This document shows positions 1 to 12,322 of a stretch of DNA of 64,000 nt, one piece after another. The stretch's first letter is position 1; every line of letters begins with the position of its first letter. Origin of the DNA: Gnetum montanum (Eukaryota; Streptophyta; Gnetopsida; Gnetales; Gnetaceae); assembly GCA_015680685.1 (NCBI GenBank), contig MNCI01004879.1:5583-69582 (forward strand), read 5' to 3'. The position numbers and the translations under genes are program-made. Below the pieces are notes generated by a model. It made no database searches and had not been told where the DNA came from. It saw only the letters and a list, made by a program, of their open reading frames with translations.

Positions 1-358
1 AGTAACGATTAGCGTTTGGTAAGCCGCAGTTGCATAGTTCACGGTGTGTCTGGTAAGTGGGAACGGATGCTGATGCTAGTTAATTTAGACTTAGGACATT
101 AGTTAGAGTTATTTAGTTTCTCAACCCTTTCCCCTGATAGCATAGAAGATAAACCGAAAAAACACCAAAAAAATCACATACCTCAGACTTGCTTAACCAT
201 ACACTGTGACACTTACAAGCAAGCCTGGGAAGACAACAAATGATTAACCCCAAGTGTTTCTTGTGGCGTTAAGGCATTTAGTTTGTGGAGTTCGACCGGA
301 TCGTGCGTGTACGCTCGTATTCGTATGGTTGAGTGTAGGGGTACCTCGCCACTCATCA
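1..358 (+). mobile_element. 3' end of an Athila-like LTR (C/D subfamily), cut by the window edge
   Basis: The sequence matches the last third of the C and D LTRs (for example 30106-30464): the TTTGGTAA repeat area, the CTTTCCCC stretch, and the ending GTAGGGGTACCTCGCCACTCATCA. It stops at 358 with the family terminus CTCATCA. The next bases are not a primer-binding site but the middle of another LTR (359-907). This is therefore most simply the right end of an element inserted into element A's 5' LTR. The left end and any target-site duplication lie outside the window. Confidence 0.8.
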
Positions 359-907
359 ACTACCAATAAAGATGAGCTTTGTTCACAAACCTTGTAGCAT
401 TTGAAATTAGCTTAACATTTATTTAATGCATTTATTATTTGAGTAATTTACTTTACTGCATCAAATTAACTAATTAAAGCACATAAGTACAACCATTTTG
501 AGCATACATTAACATTTAGTAATCCTAGTAGTGCTTAACACTTGGTAACTCAGTAATGTTGCAACATGGTTGAAGATGTGTACGATAAATGGAAAAAAAT
601 GCTTTTGTTAGGATTAGTTAATATATTAGTTAGTTATTAGATCAATTAAAAATTTAATTAATTTATTTTCTAGCACTTAGGTGATTTAAAAAATAAATAT
701 AAAATGATAAGAATCATATGCCTTAGTTACACTTAACCATACACTTGCACTTCACAAGTGAAACTAAAAAGATAATGATCACATATGTTAGATTCAATTC
801 CTAGACCTAGTGTACTTAGAGAGTTAAGTCTATGGAATTTGACTAGATCACTTACTAAACACTAGTGAATCACATGTTTGGGCATAGGAACTACTCGCTA
901 CTCATCA
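359..907 (+). mobile_element. Element A 5' LTR, right-hand part
   Basis: Aligns along its length with 12638-13179, the A 3' LTR, beginning at the shared CAATAAAGATGA (probable polyadenylation signal) and ending TACTCATCA at 907. The two copies differ at roughly one position in ten by eye, so A is old. The left third of this LTR is missing because another element (ending at 358) inserted just before the AATAAAG motif; ACTAC at 359-363 would be the right copy of its target duplication. The tRNA-Asp-type primer-binding site follows immediately. Confidence 0.82.
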
Positions 908-908
908 T

Positions 909-926
909 TGGCACCATTACCAAGGA
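909..926 (+). promoter_or_regulatory. Primer-binding site of element A (tRNA-Asp type)
   Basis: TGGCACCATTACCAAGGA directly follows the LTR end. It is a decayed form of the block complementary to the 3' end of plant tRNA-Asp used by Athila-type elements. The copies at 30466, 40476 and 55402 agree. Confidence 0.8.
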
Positions 927-1139
927 ACTTTAGTTAGCTACATGCACTATCTAGGAGTTAGTGAAATTATTTAATGACATTATAGCAAACCTTAAAGTTG
1001 CAATCATTAAAAATAATAATAATAGTAAAAGCACACTATTTTTCTTCAAAACTAAAATGTCTTCATTTCATAAGGCTAAATCTCCATCATTATTCGAGAA
1101 TACTTCCAATCAAAGGCATGAATGATCAAAAAAGCTAGT

Positions 1140-3130
1140 GCCCCAGCAATGCAAAGTGATCTATACACATCTAGATGAGTATGTGCTAGATTTCACCTTC
1201 ATCTTGCATCAGAATGAAAAACTATGATGGAGGAACATGGAGGGCAACCTTGTGTTGCTATCTAATTAATCAATTGATGCGATGTTACTCCAAACTCTCA
1301 TGAAAGTAGGCATCTAAGGGCTCAATGCTAAACACATTCTATAAGACCATGACTATTGGGATTATCATCCCACTAAGGCACAGTGCAAGAAAGATCAATA
1401 ATAAGAGATGCATTACAAAGCATTGAAGAAGAAATAGTTCACACAAACCCCTTATTCTAACTGGGTCATAAGGAAGGTGAGGATCCCTTCTTTGGGGACT
1501 CTCAAAATACTAACTCTCCTTCCTTCCTCTTTAATGAGGGAGGCCCTAAATAGAACTTAGAGTCTACTATGAATAATCTTGATTTAGGAAAGAATGGGTC
1601 CCATGACCATAGGGGCTTCAAAGATGGGAGTCAATGTAGGAACATGGACAAGCATCATGAAGACAAGAAGCATGATGATCATGGTCATGACTAAAGAAGA
1701 AGGAATAACAGGCACCATGCTAGTGTTGGCTCTTCTCCCTCTTCATATTCGACATCTTGATCCTCTTCCTTCTCTACCTCCAATTGAAGCCATAGAGGAC
1801 ATGACCATGATGGAGGTGACCAATAGAATAGAGATGATCATAGTGACCTTCGAACTAGTAGAGACTAGATGCATGGGCAATCAAGGGAGGTCCTCCATCA
1901 CAAAATAAGGGATAATAGAGAACATCATAGGCATCATGGCCATCAAAAGGCTATGACTATGATGAGCCTTTGTTTGTAACAATAAATATGTTAAATATTG
2001 TTGAGGTCATGAGAATTCCAATGAGGCATGTGAAAGATAGAAAAATTAAAATGTTTGATATGAATAATATCCCTAATTTCATGGGGGGATACAACTTAGA
2101 TCCACAAAATCATCTTTAAGCCTTTCATGATGCCTATGTCTTGCATAATATTGAAAATAAATGACAAAATCTAAAGTTGTTCCCAAGGACACTCATTAAG
2201 GAGGATGAAAGTGGGATCAATCCTTAGAACCAAAATCAATTAGATGATGGAGTACAATGCTTGAACTCTTTAACAACAACTATCATACATACTCCTGAGT
2301 GTACAATCTCATGAAGAAGATCCAAAGATGGAGATAAGGAACACATGAATCCTTAGATGTTGCCATGGGTAGGTATTACTCTTTGTTGTATAGGTGTCCA
2401 AACCATGGATTTTCTCAAAGGGAGTAACTCTGCCATATCATAGATGGACTCTGAATAGAAATAAGAAGAACTCTTGGGGTCTATGCCCAAGGGAGATGTT
2501 GAAAACTTAGAGTTCATTAGATCTAAAGGTTGATTGAGCAAATGGCCAAAGAAATGGGTGAGTTACAAAAAAGGAAAAGTCAAGAGCAGTACAATCAAGA
2601 CCCTTCCATCTAAAAAAGGAAAGTCTAGTTCTAGCACAATGAGGAGGAGACATCACTTAATGAAGTGGTGCAATAAAAAACCTTACTGATACAAAAATAT
2701 ATTTCTAAAATATTCGCCAAGGTAGAAAAAATATGGGATTCTTTGAAAAAAAATTCCAAACAACCCTTAGAATTTCTAAAGAGTCCAAAGAGTAAGGTAG
2801 TAGTCATGATTGAAAGAGAATGAAAAAGGCTAAATATACCCATCAAAGTGGTAAGGGAAAAGCTACTACCATTGAAGAGGTTACAAAATCTAAGAAAAAT
2901 GATGATGGAAAGTGTGAAATCTACCAATATGAACATCCTAAGGGATTTCGCCTAATTGTATCAAACTTACAAGAGTCTAGGGTGTACATGTTGAATCCTA
3001 GATTGGGGAGAAGGCCCCAAGGAAACTATAGGTAGTTCCACCAACAACAAGCCTACTATCCAAGTGGAGCTCCACCCCAACCTAATGAGAAGTAAAAATA
3101 ATGATAGCACCCATAGTCATGGGGGATGCC
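1140..3130 (+). pseudogene. Element A gag (Athila-like), decayed
   Basis: Virion capsid/nucleocapsid protein of element A. By comparison with the better C copy, the order is: an N-terminal domain with the DFTFILHQ motif near 1191; a His/Arg/Ser-rich linker (about 1595-1960); the capsid core (about 2040-2560, with FPRTLIKE near 2190); a Lys-rich segment; and a zinc-knuckle relic near 2912-2950, where the second and last Cys are lost. Frameshifts and many in-frame stops make it non-functional. A TAG at 3033-3035 occupies the same codon as stops in three other copies. Confidence 0.8.
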
Positions 3131-3469
3131 ATGACCAAGGTAGTAGTACCCTTCCTAGAAGCCAGATCCCTATGGGTACTATGTTCAATAGTTGATCTCT
3201 TCACATGACTCTTCTAGTCATGTCTCCTTTCAGTACCACTAGTACCCTCCTGAATAATATAGAGCTTAATCTCCAAGAGGAGAATCCCCATTTCCATTCT
3301 ACCCTCCTCATCCTTCTGCACCTGTACCTCTGTCCTCAACTCAAATACCATTAGCTCCATCCATGTAGGATGAAATTCTTGCCCAACCATAGCAAAGAAA
3401 TAACACAAGGGCTATTAACTTACAACCAACCCCTCAACCAAGTGGTTTAGAGAACAAATCCCTAAAAAG

Positions 3470-4160
3470 ACCTTTCTTCGAAACTAATAGTCTTTCTAAG
3501 CCCTCATAAACACCTATGGCTAATGACCCTACTTCTCCATCATCCTCTACAACCTCATTCAAGGTCATTTCAAACCAAATGCCTCAAAAAGTACATACTA
3601 AAAAATGTTGACTCATGTAGTCACAGATTGGATTAAGGTTGGCCACCTTCCTAGGAAAAGATCTAATCCTGGATGTTCCCTCATTTATTTGCAAATTGCT
3701 AAGAATAAGCCTTGTAAGGCTCTTCTACACTAAGGTTCTAGTATGAATTTAATCTTTCATGAAAAGTACAAAGCCTAGAACTAGACTCGACTTAAGAAGA
3801 GCAACATTCATCTTAAGTTGGCAAATCATTCCATCACTATTTCCTTGGAACTTGTAGATGACATTATGACCATCATCTATGGATGGTTCTATCCTGCTAA
3901 CTTCCTAGTGACTCATGTTGATAACTCCAAGGGGGACTTTCCAATCATCATGTAAAGGGCTTGGCTAAGCATAATAGATGCACAATTGGGAATCAAAGAC
4001 CTTTCCTTGGAAATTGTCAAGGAAAATAAATTTGTAAAGATCAATAGAAAGTGTGTTCCATGCATCGCATACAGTGACACAGGGTGTAACTATGTGCAAA
4101 AATTATGTATTGTTCAAAAACACATCATAGCATGTAGATAGTGTGTTGATGTGATAGAAA
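3470..4160 (+). pseudogene. Element A retropepsin-type protease region, decayed
   Basis: Aspartic protease that would process the polyprotein. The stretch before it (TDWIKxGHLP near 3625) and the flanking blocks (AKNKPCKALL near 3700; a degenerate G-RAW block near 3955) match element C. The catalytic Asp-Ser-Gly codons seen in C have mutated here to an unreadable version near 3730, with an adjacent stop. Several frameshifts are present, so no protease could be made. Confidence 0.7.
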
Positions 4161-4289
4161 TTCAAAGGTGCTTATATGTAATAGCCAAAAAATAGGAGGG
4201 AATCCAATGGTTGACAATAAAACCTAATAGCAGCTCAACAATATGCATGGAAACAACCAAGAGCCTTATAACTATTTATATTGAAGGCA

Positions 4290-5880
4290 TGGATGAACTA
4301 GAGTAAGTTCATCACCAACTCTTTGATGATAAACCTAATGAAACTAATTGGAGAGAGTTGGAGATCACTAAAAACTTTAAACATAAGCCCCTTGAGCTAA
4401 AACCTTTCCTAGCTGGAATGGAATATGTCTTTCTAAATGATGGAAAGCTATTTATCATCAATGCTAACCTTGCTTTTGTGTAGAAAAAGAAGCTATTAAA
4501 GGTTATCAACAAATGATCAACAACCTTTACTTAGTCATATCTTCAATTACTGGAATCAGTCCTAGGATATGTCATATCACATCTACATAACTCCTTCCAT
4601 CAAGCTAAGAGAGGTAGCCATAGCGACGGTTGAATCCCAAACTAAAGTATATCATGAAAGAGGACACTAAATAACTCCTTAATGTAGGGTTCATCTATCC
4701 CATTGCAGATAGTAAGTCGGTTAGCCCACTTGTGATAGTGCAAAAGAAGGATGGAAAATTTAGGGTTTGTATCCATTTCAAGCTATTGAACATGGAAATT
4801 TACAAAGATCACTTTCCATTGCCATTTGTGGACCAAGTGTTGAATACCATTTCTAGGCATTGCTACTACAACTTTATGGACAATTATAATGGCTATAACC
4901 AAATTCAAATTGCACCAAAGGATTAGTCCAAAATAATATTCATAAGTTCTTAAGGGACTTTTGCATACAGAAAAATGTCATTTGGTATGTGCAATGTCCC
5001 TATTACATTCCAACACCTTGTCTTGACCATCTTCCAATAGTAGATTGGTAGTGGGATGAAAGTGTTCATAGATGACTTCTCCACCTATGGGGCTACATTT
5101 AAGTAAGCCTTGGACCATCTTATGCAACTGCTAAAAAGGTGTGCAGAGACAAATTTTAGGCTCAACTAGTAGAAAATCCACTTGATGGTCCAAGAAGGCA
5201 TTGTTTTAGGACACAAAATTTTAGATAAAGGGATTGAGGTGGACCCTAAAAAAAATAAGGGTCATCCAAGGAATTACTAGAAAATTGAAAATAATCAAAG
5301 ATGTGAGATCATTCATTGGACACACTAGATACTACTAACAATTCATTGACAATTTCCCTAAGATTGCTAAATCATTAGTATAGCTAACAAAGAAATATGC
5401 TTCATTTATCTAGACCAAGGAATGTGAGCATGCATTCTAGCATCTTAAGCAAAAGCTCATTGAAACTTCAATTTTATAAGCACCTAACTGGTCCAAACCT
5501 TTCTACATCATGATAGATGCATCAAATTATGTCTTGGGAGCCATGCTCACATAGTTGAAGGATCAAAAATGTCCTTACTATATCCACTATGAAAGAAAAA
5601 CCATTGTTGTTATGTAGCTAAGTCACACCACAAAAGAGAAATAATTGATGGCAACAATGTTTTCCTTGGAAAAATTTAGGGACTATGTGCTTAGGTATAA
5701 GATGTTCATGCACATGGACCATAGTGCAATCTAGTTCCTGATGAACTAACCAATAGTAAGCCCCTATGTCATACAATGGTTGGTGATCTTGTAGGAATTT
5801 GATCTTATAATGGTAGATCGAAAGCAAACTGAAAACATAGTTTCTAGCTACTTATCTTGGTTGTAATGGGATAATAAAGA
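4290..5880 (+). pseudogene. Element A reverse transcriptase and RNase H, decayed
   Basis: Copies element RNA into cDNA. RT begins near 4690 with the block SPLVIVQKKDGKFRVC, followed by FPLPFVDQVL and GYNQIQIAP. The catalytic box is FIDDFSTYG, with the Asp pair at 5071-5076. LGHKI and RSFIGH-type blocks follow. RNase H is seen near 5515 (MIDASNYVLGAML) and near 5690-5870 (tether region ending in YLSWL). Stops and shifts interrupt every segment, yet all RT blocks can be placed, unlike elements D and E, where RT is missing. The RT box type is that of Athila/Tat elements, not chromoviruses. Confidence 0.82.
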
Positions 5881-5899
5881 GAAGGAGAGCAAACTATTA

Positions 5900-7215
5900 G
5901 ATTAGTTTCCTAATGGACTCCTCTTTGCTATAGCTATAATTGAATAAATGTCCATTGAATCTAATTGGCATGATCACATTCTCACCTATCTACTTACTCA
6001 GGAGATGCCATAGGAGTGGGACCATAGGAAGAAATAAAAATTTCTTCACCAAGTGAAATGCTTCATGGAGATCAATGGACACCTTTATAAGGTGTGTGCT
6101 AATAGCCTAGTTCATTGATGTGTTCTTGATGTTGATCAATGGTGCATTCTCCAAGATTCTCATGAGGGCCCTTCTAGGGGCTACTATGTTGAGAGATTCA
6201 TGACCATTAAGATCCTCATGGTAGGGTATTACTAGCCAATAATTTTTAGGGAAACTTACCACTTTGTTTGCTCCTATGAATAGTGCCAATGTGATGGTGG
6301 AATGATTACTCATATGGAATGACCTCAACAATGGATCCAACGACTACAACTATTTAACATCTAGGGCATTGACTTCATGGATCCTATCACACCCATGTCA
6401 ATTAGAATAGTGTACATCATAGTCACTATTAATTATTGTATGAAATGAATAGAAACAATAGCCATCACTAATTACACATATTCTACAGGTGCTCAATTTA
6501 TATAACAAAATATTATAAATAGGTTTGGGATGTCATGTGCACTTATTTCTGATAATGGTACTCATTTTATAAGCACTACCTTTCAAAAACTCATGTAACA
6601 CTTGGGGATTGAACATAAATTAACACCCTACCACACCCAATCCAATGATCAAGCAAAGGATACAAATAGGGAAATCACAAAGATACTAACAAGAACTGTT
6701 AGTAAATATAGAAGGGATTGGAGCACAAAACTCAATGATGCCCTTTGGCCCTACCGCTTCACATGGAAAATTCCTATTGGCTACTGTCCCTATGAGGTTA
6801 TGTATAGAAAATTGCCAACACTTCTAATTCAAGCTAATCTCCATATACTATCAATAGCTTGTAACCTTGACTTTGACCTAAGTCTAGCACAAAAAGAAAG
6901 ATTGATGAATCTCAACATACTAGTGAGAACTGATTGGTAGCCCTATCATCTAACAAGTTGCATAAGGCATTCAACAAGAAATGACATTACCTTAGAATAA
7001 GGAAAGTCAAATGTTAACTAGGAGATAGGGTCTTGTACTAGAATCCCACACACATACCATAAAAAACCAACTTTCAAATGTTGTCGAAGGGACCTTATGT
7101 TATCTATGAAACCTTTCCTTCTGGGGCCATGTTAATATACAAACATGAAAATCCACACAAGAAACTACTGGTCAAGATGCAACAAATCAAACCTATCCAT
7201 GAGCCTAAGTGAGCT
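5900..7215 (+). pseudogene. Element A integrase, decayed
   Basis: Inserts the cDNA. An HHCC-type zinc domain relic is seen near 6100-6300 (HEGP, GYY, CQCDGG-type spacing). The catalytic core begins with GIDFMDP near 6365. The second Asp is intact in ISDNGTHF (codon 6551-6553), but the expected catalytic Glu is Lys (AAG, 6656-6658). The segment 6602-6940 is open for 112 codons. It ends with a GPY-type tail near 7020-7190. Lys replaces Glu at the same position in element C, which may be parallel CpG decay. Confidence 0.8.
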
Positions 7216-8750
7216 AGTGACTAGAACACCTTAATAGAGAGATAGACATGCTTAATCTTTGGATCTCCTCCTTCCAAATTAGTCATGGGAGAGTTGGCCA
7301 TCCATGCTAATCCATTAAACTGACTTCTTAGTTTTTACACTTTTTGTTTTACACCATTTTTTGTTCTAAACTATATTTAGTACATTTTCTCTTTCTTAAA
7401 TATTTCACAAATTCTTTTATATTTTACATTATTTAGTTTGGATTTTTCTAATGTCTACATAATTTTTTATTTTATTTTCCTTTATTGCCACCAGGACTAA
7501 GTGTAATTGTAGCTGCTAATTGATGGTGGTTTGTACTATAATGTTATTTGATTGCTAATGTATGGATTCCACCTTTGAATTTTGGTATTGATAAATAAGA
7601 CATGATTTCTTTTTCATGATAAAAAATAGTGAGTGCATGTCATCTACCCATCCACAAACTCTATGGTATTCCTTGTTTTGGAAATATGAGGTTCCTTCCT
7701 TAATGAAACTTATAATGAAGTTATGACCTTGGTAGTTTCCAAACTTAGGAAGGATTAAATGGATAGATAAGGATGTGACTTCAATGGGATTTATGCTCTC
7801 TATAGTTTCCTATCCTCTTGGGTGCATGAATGTTTTCATCAATTTCTCACCATTTTTCTATCCACCAATAATAGAAAGCTAAAAGCCTTTGCATGGTATT
7901 GTTCCCATCAAAAATAAATAAAAATATAAATTCAAAAAAACACAAAAATAATTACAATTCAAAGCATACCCATTAGATGAAATAATGGGCTACAAGCACT
8001 GGTTATGGCATTAGAAAGACATGCTACCCATGCCTAAAGGTCCCCTCTAACTAAGGTTCATCTCACTTCCTACTAGGAATGATGATTGATTTGTGGGGAT
8101 ATTCTTATGCCTTGAGGAGGTGGAGAAATCATAGAATGTCAATGTGTAGTCACTGAATGTGGTTGGTTTTAATTCAGACTAAGGATGGATGTTATTAGTT
8201 CATATTAATCAGAAAATCCACAAGGGACTTCATGTGACCATGATACTAGACTCCATTTCACTCTATACCTTATCCATCTATGATTTTCATAACTCACCTC
8301 ACTATCATTTTTCATGTTTTTTTCAATGTCTTAGTTTGATGTTTCAAAATTCTTAGATAGTTTCTTATAGGATTTAATACTTAACTATCCATAATCATTA
8401 ATCACTCATGGGGCACATGGACTCCTTGGTTTGAGGACATGCAAGGGCATTAAAGTCATGAGTCTACTATGGGAAGGACCCACTTGCATACTCCTTGGTT
8501 GGGCTAGTTAAGTTCCTCATTCCTTAGGCATTTTCACATTCAAATCATTCATGCTCCACATCAATTGTGTCTAGTTTTGCACTCCTTTTTCAGTTTCTCC
8601 AATCATTCTCCTAATAAAAACTCCTTTCTTGTGAACTATCTAGCCCTCTTTAAGCATTTCATCATGTTGATGACCTTTCCAAGTCTCTATGGACTCCAAA
8701 TTCATGTAATAACTCTTTTTTTTCTTCAAATGTTCAAAGGAAAACAATTG
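7216..8750 (+). other. Element A 3' untranslated region
   Basis: No coding signal is visible. The stretch keeps several short blocks found at the same place in elements C, D and E: the TCATCTACCCATCC block near 7640, a TTAGATGAAATAAT...CTACAAGCACTGG block near 7975, and the GGACCCACT hairpin-like block at 8444-8489. It separates pol from the internal U3-like block. Confidence 0.65.
8444..8489 (+). other. Conserved 3' UTR block with hairpin potential (element A)
   Basis: Contains AGGGCATTAA, then GTCATGAGTCTACTATGGG, then AAGGACCCACTTGCAT. TGGG and CCCA can pair around an AAGGA loop. The same block is present in C, D and E at the same relative position, although the surrounding sequence has diverged. 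Confidence 0.6.
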
Positions 8751-8756
8751 TCTTTT

Positions 8757-8870
8757 GGCCACATCGGTGGGATCTCGTCAACATAGCCCCTCGCATCGAT
8801 GTGACCCCATATACTAGATCCCATCCACATAGCCATAAAAACCTATAAATATAGTGTAGCACTTTGGAAA
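8757..8870 (+). promoter_or_regulatory. Internal U3-like block with TATA box (element A)
   Basis: CATCGGTGGGATCTCGTCAAC here resembles CATCAATGGGATGTTGTTGAC in A's own 3' LTR (near 12346). A second similar repeat (GCATCGATGTGACCCC) follows, then CCTATAAATATAG as a TATA box near 8860. It lies about 430 bp before the accessory reading frame. I infer a promoter derived from, or evolving together with, the LTR U3. The similarity is short and was judged by eye. Confidence 0.45.
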
Positions 8871-9289
8871 TTTTTGTCATTTAATTCAAAATAATTAAGG
8901 ATTTTTTGTAGTTATCATAGCCCAAAATATTCCATAGCCCATAACTTTCATACTGCTTGTTCAATTATTCTTGTTCTTCATTCCTACAACTACTGGAGGT
9001 GAGCTCTATGTCGTGGGGGCTACAAACCTTAGGTTTTTGACAAAAAATTTTATAACTTCTACATGATTTAACTAATAAAATAATATTAAATTTATTAATT
9101 TATGAGAGTTAAACCTTCCCAATGAACTCTGGTAGACACTAAAATGAAATGATATTGAAATAATCAAACCTTCCATGATCACAACTTAGACAAGTGTAAC
9201 TAACCCAAAGAGATAAGGTAACAAAGTGTTTCAAAGTTACAAACTAAATACTAATCCTTGATCATTTTGTAAATATATAAGGTCCCTAG

Positions 9290-12060
9290 ACTAAAAGACC
9301 CATAGGAATGAGGCCCGTTCCAACCAATGGACAGGCAGCCTAGAACTAAAAGGGGCCAACAAGACCAACCCCAGGAGTAGGTAGCTGAGATGCATGGAAT
9401 GGGACCTCTTTAAGAGGACCTAAAGGTGAAATCTATCTAGCAGATTGCAGAAGCTAAAATAGAATAGTCCCACTAGGATGAGACACTTGGATCAAGATCA
9501 AACCTTGAGATCATTCTAATGAAGGCCTATCTAAGGTAAATTGGGTCCATATAGATTCAAAAAAATAGTTCTCCCTAAACTAAATTTTGGATCTTTCCTA
9601 GACTTTACACTAGAAGGTGTCAAAGCTTAACTTCATACTTCTCCCATGTGGCCCATTCTCACTTCTAGCCCTGATGAAAATTAAGGAAATTGCTATGTTC
9701 TACTCAATGAAGGCCATGTCTGAGGCCCTTGGGTTGCCAAAAACTGGGGCAACCTTAGTAGAGATTTTAACACAAGTGGACCCAAAGGTCAAAAGGGAGT
9801 GGGTCTAGTGGAATTATGGTGTTGATCATAAAGAGTTTGATGCACTCATAATGGCATAGCATTCATAATTAAAAATGGTGTCCTACCACCTCAATTTGAT
9901 GGTGAGGCCTAGCAAAGTGATAGCCTTCTTTGCTTGTGCATGCACCACTCTAAGTGGAAAATTACTAATCAAAATTTCATAACTCATCTATCTTAAGATA
10001 GAGATGCATTTTAAAGAAAAATAATGTGGGAAAAATGTACTTCCCTTTCCATGTCTCATCCAAAAATTATGCAAAAGTGGAGGAATCACCCACTATTCCA
10101 ATAATAACTTTAGAAATGCTCCTTCTACCTCTTGGGTGGAAATGATGAAAGATAAAGTGCCTTTCAAGGTGATAGAAGAGAAGCAGTTGCCACCACCACC
10201 CACTCATGAACAAACAACACTAGATTCCCACATTTCCATTAATCACATGCATGAACTTCATGAGAAACTCTTGCAGTAGCAACAAGAAAGACTAAGTGGT
10301 GGTGAACCCTCTATCTACATGCCAACATTGAGTAATCTCAATGAGGTGGCAAGAAAAATTAGTAGGATGGATGGTTTAGCATCAATATTTTCTACTCAAA
10401 GAATACATGTGCCCATAAGATCAAATCCTAGTTCCTAAGAGGTAATAGTATCCCTCTCTTAATAGTAGCAATTCCCATAAATCTCTAGGAATGCCACTAT
10501 CGTTTTGGTTTTCTTGGAGGAGTGTGAGGGAGTAACTATTTAAGTGATGCAGCACCAAGGGCAAGAAATAATGGTAGAAGTAATCATTGATAAAGTGGCC
10601 GATGCACTCAATTCCCCTACAACATTTGTACTAGATGTTACTATACTCCTAGACATGCAAGTGTCTATAGGAGTAGGAAGTAGGAGATTCAATGCAACCC
10701 AGCATGAGTTGCTAGATTGATTGGTAGGAGTTGAGAAACTAATTTTGAATATCTTTAAAATCCAAAAAATCATTTCACCAAACTAGTTGGAGCTACTTAA
10801 GGCTAAGGGGAAGGTCCTCATTGCTAATTCCCAACTTGAAATAGCTAGAGCTAAGATTTAGTGCTTGTTTATGAAAATTGCAGAACTTAGAGCCCACCTC
10901 ACTAATCCCACCATACTCAACCAAGAAGTCTCAAGAGATGAAGCTTCATATAGATTCAACAAAAACTTAACGAGGCTAAGTATTCAAAGGAGTTAGCAAT
11001 CTCCAACCAAGCCCTTTTAGATGCCACTACATACAACATTCAAAAGGACTTACTTGAGGTTTAATAGGAGAACATCAGGCTAATCCAAGAGAATCATCAC
11101 CTATGAAATGTTAAGATGAAAAAATATCAAATGGTAGAATTTATCTAACAATAGAAAGAGCAACTTACCAGGGTGAAAATTGAATTGAGGTTGGTTGTAG
11201 AGAATCGAAATCTCTCAATGGAGGTATGTGCCCTTCACCAGAATTCTACCATTGAAATTTTCACCTAGAAAAATGAGGCCCTCAAATTTGAAAGGTTCAA
11301 GAAACATTACAGGGACTAGGTTATCTTGTAGAAGAAAATGAATGAGTAACACATCCAACTGGTGAAGGTGAAAGTCAATGAGGCCCTCCAACAACTCTAG
11401 TAATGAGGTGATGTATGGCAATCCATCTTTGATGGACTGAATGAATACAATAAAGCTAAAATCTATCTCAAGGAGCTATAGATCAAAGGAATGATGGAGT
11501 ACATGGAGTTTTCCAACCTCCATTACTCAAACTTGGTAATGCTAACTACCAGAAGGCTAAGGTCAGAATTGAAGAAACAAGTCGTTAACTCATACCTTAC
11601 ATATGAGAGAGAGCTCAAGCATCACAAAGAGATCAAGTAGAAGCTAGAAATGGCTAATGCTGAACTTGAGGTTCTCAAGGAGAAGTTCACATATTAAAGA
11701 TCAATAGTAGATAACTCGACAAAAAGAATGAATGGCTACCAGGAGCTGGAGAATGTACCCAGGGCATTTAACATCAAATGCAAATAATTCGTTTCCTAGT
11801 TTATCAATGTCAAGGAGCTATTCTATACAATGCCTTATCCTTGGGATGTTCCTATACTAGCCCACATTGATAATGTTATGTGGATCGTGTATGATCCCAA
11901 GAGTAAGGAGGAGAAGATGAAGGCATTATTGGATGCTTTTTGTGTTCTGCTAAAAGTCATAGCTACAACTAGACAACCACAATCATAGCCTCATCCACAA
12001 AAGCCACAAGCACTAGAGGTAGAATAAAATCCTTCTAAATCTTAGGAACCTCCACTGCTT
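9290..12060 (+). pseudogene. Element A post-pol accessory ORF (plant-transposon domain plus coiled coil), decayed
   Basis: A long decayed reading frame between pol and the 3' LTR, homologous to 60985-63700 in element E. The N-terminal half (about 9600-10100) shows the order MKAMSEALGLP, then LPFPCLIQKLCK near 10041. This resembles the domain annotated as a putative plant transposon protein (Transposase_32 type), often found in extra ORFs of plant Ty3/gypsy elements. The middle (about 10180-10450) is Pro/Gln-rich. The C-terminal half (about 10790-11700) is rich in Glu, Lys, Leu and Gln in coiled-coil-like spacing. I see no signal peptide or membrane segment, so env is not supported. Function unknown; stops are numerous. 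Confidence 0.6.
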
Positions 12061-12307
12061 GGGACTATTTAAATTTCTTCTCATCTTCAAACTGTCAAAG
12101 GAGTTATGCTATCAATTTTTATTATGATGTTCAATTTTATTATTATAAATAACAATTTTTGTAATGATTGTAAATACTTACACTTGGGCACTTAGTGTTT
12201 GTTTATGTTAATTTTTATGTCTATAGTTAGTCAATAATCCCATACCTTCCCAAAATTCTATAAAGAAACTTTTCCCTCCTTTTGTTAACTTAAGGATGAG
12301 TTTTTAT

Positions 12308-12322
12308 TCATTAGTGGGGGTA
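12308..12322 (+). other. Polypurine tract of element A
   Basis: ATTAGTGGGGGTA lies immediately before the LTR start TGATGA. It is the plus-strand priming site, matching TCATGGGGGTA in C and D. Confidence 0.75.

Noticed and set aside
1594-1908. Open frame of 104 codons, Met-rich
   Set aside because: It is a shadow frame over the His/Arg-rich gag linker of element A; the true gag frame there reads His, Asp and Arg, as in C.
9290-12060. Envelope-like protein after pol
   Set aside because: Athila relatives can carry an env-like ORF, but no signal peptide or membrane helix is visible; coiled-coil composition and a plant-transposon-type domain fit better.
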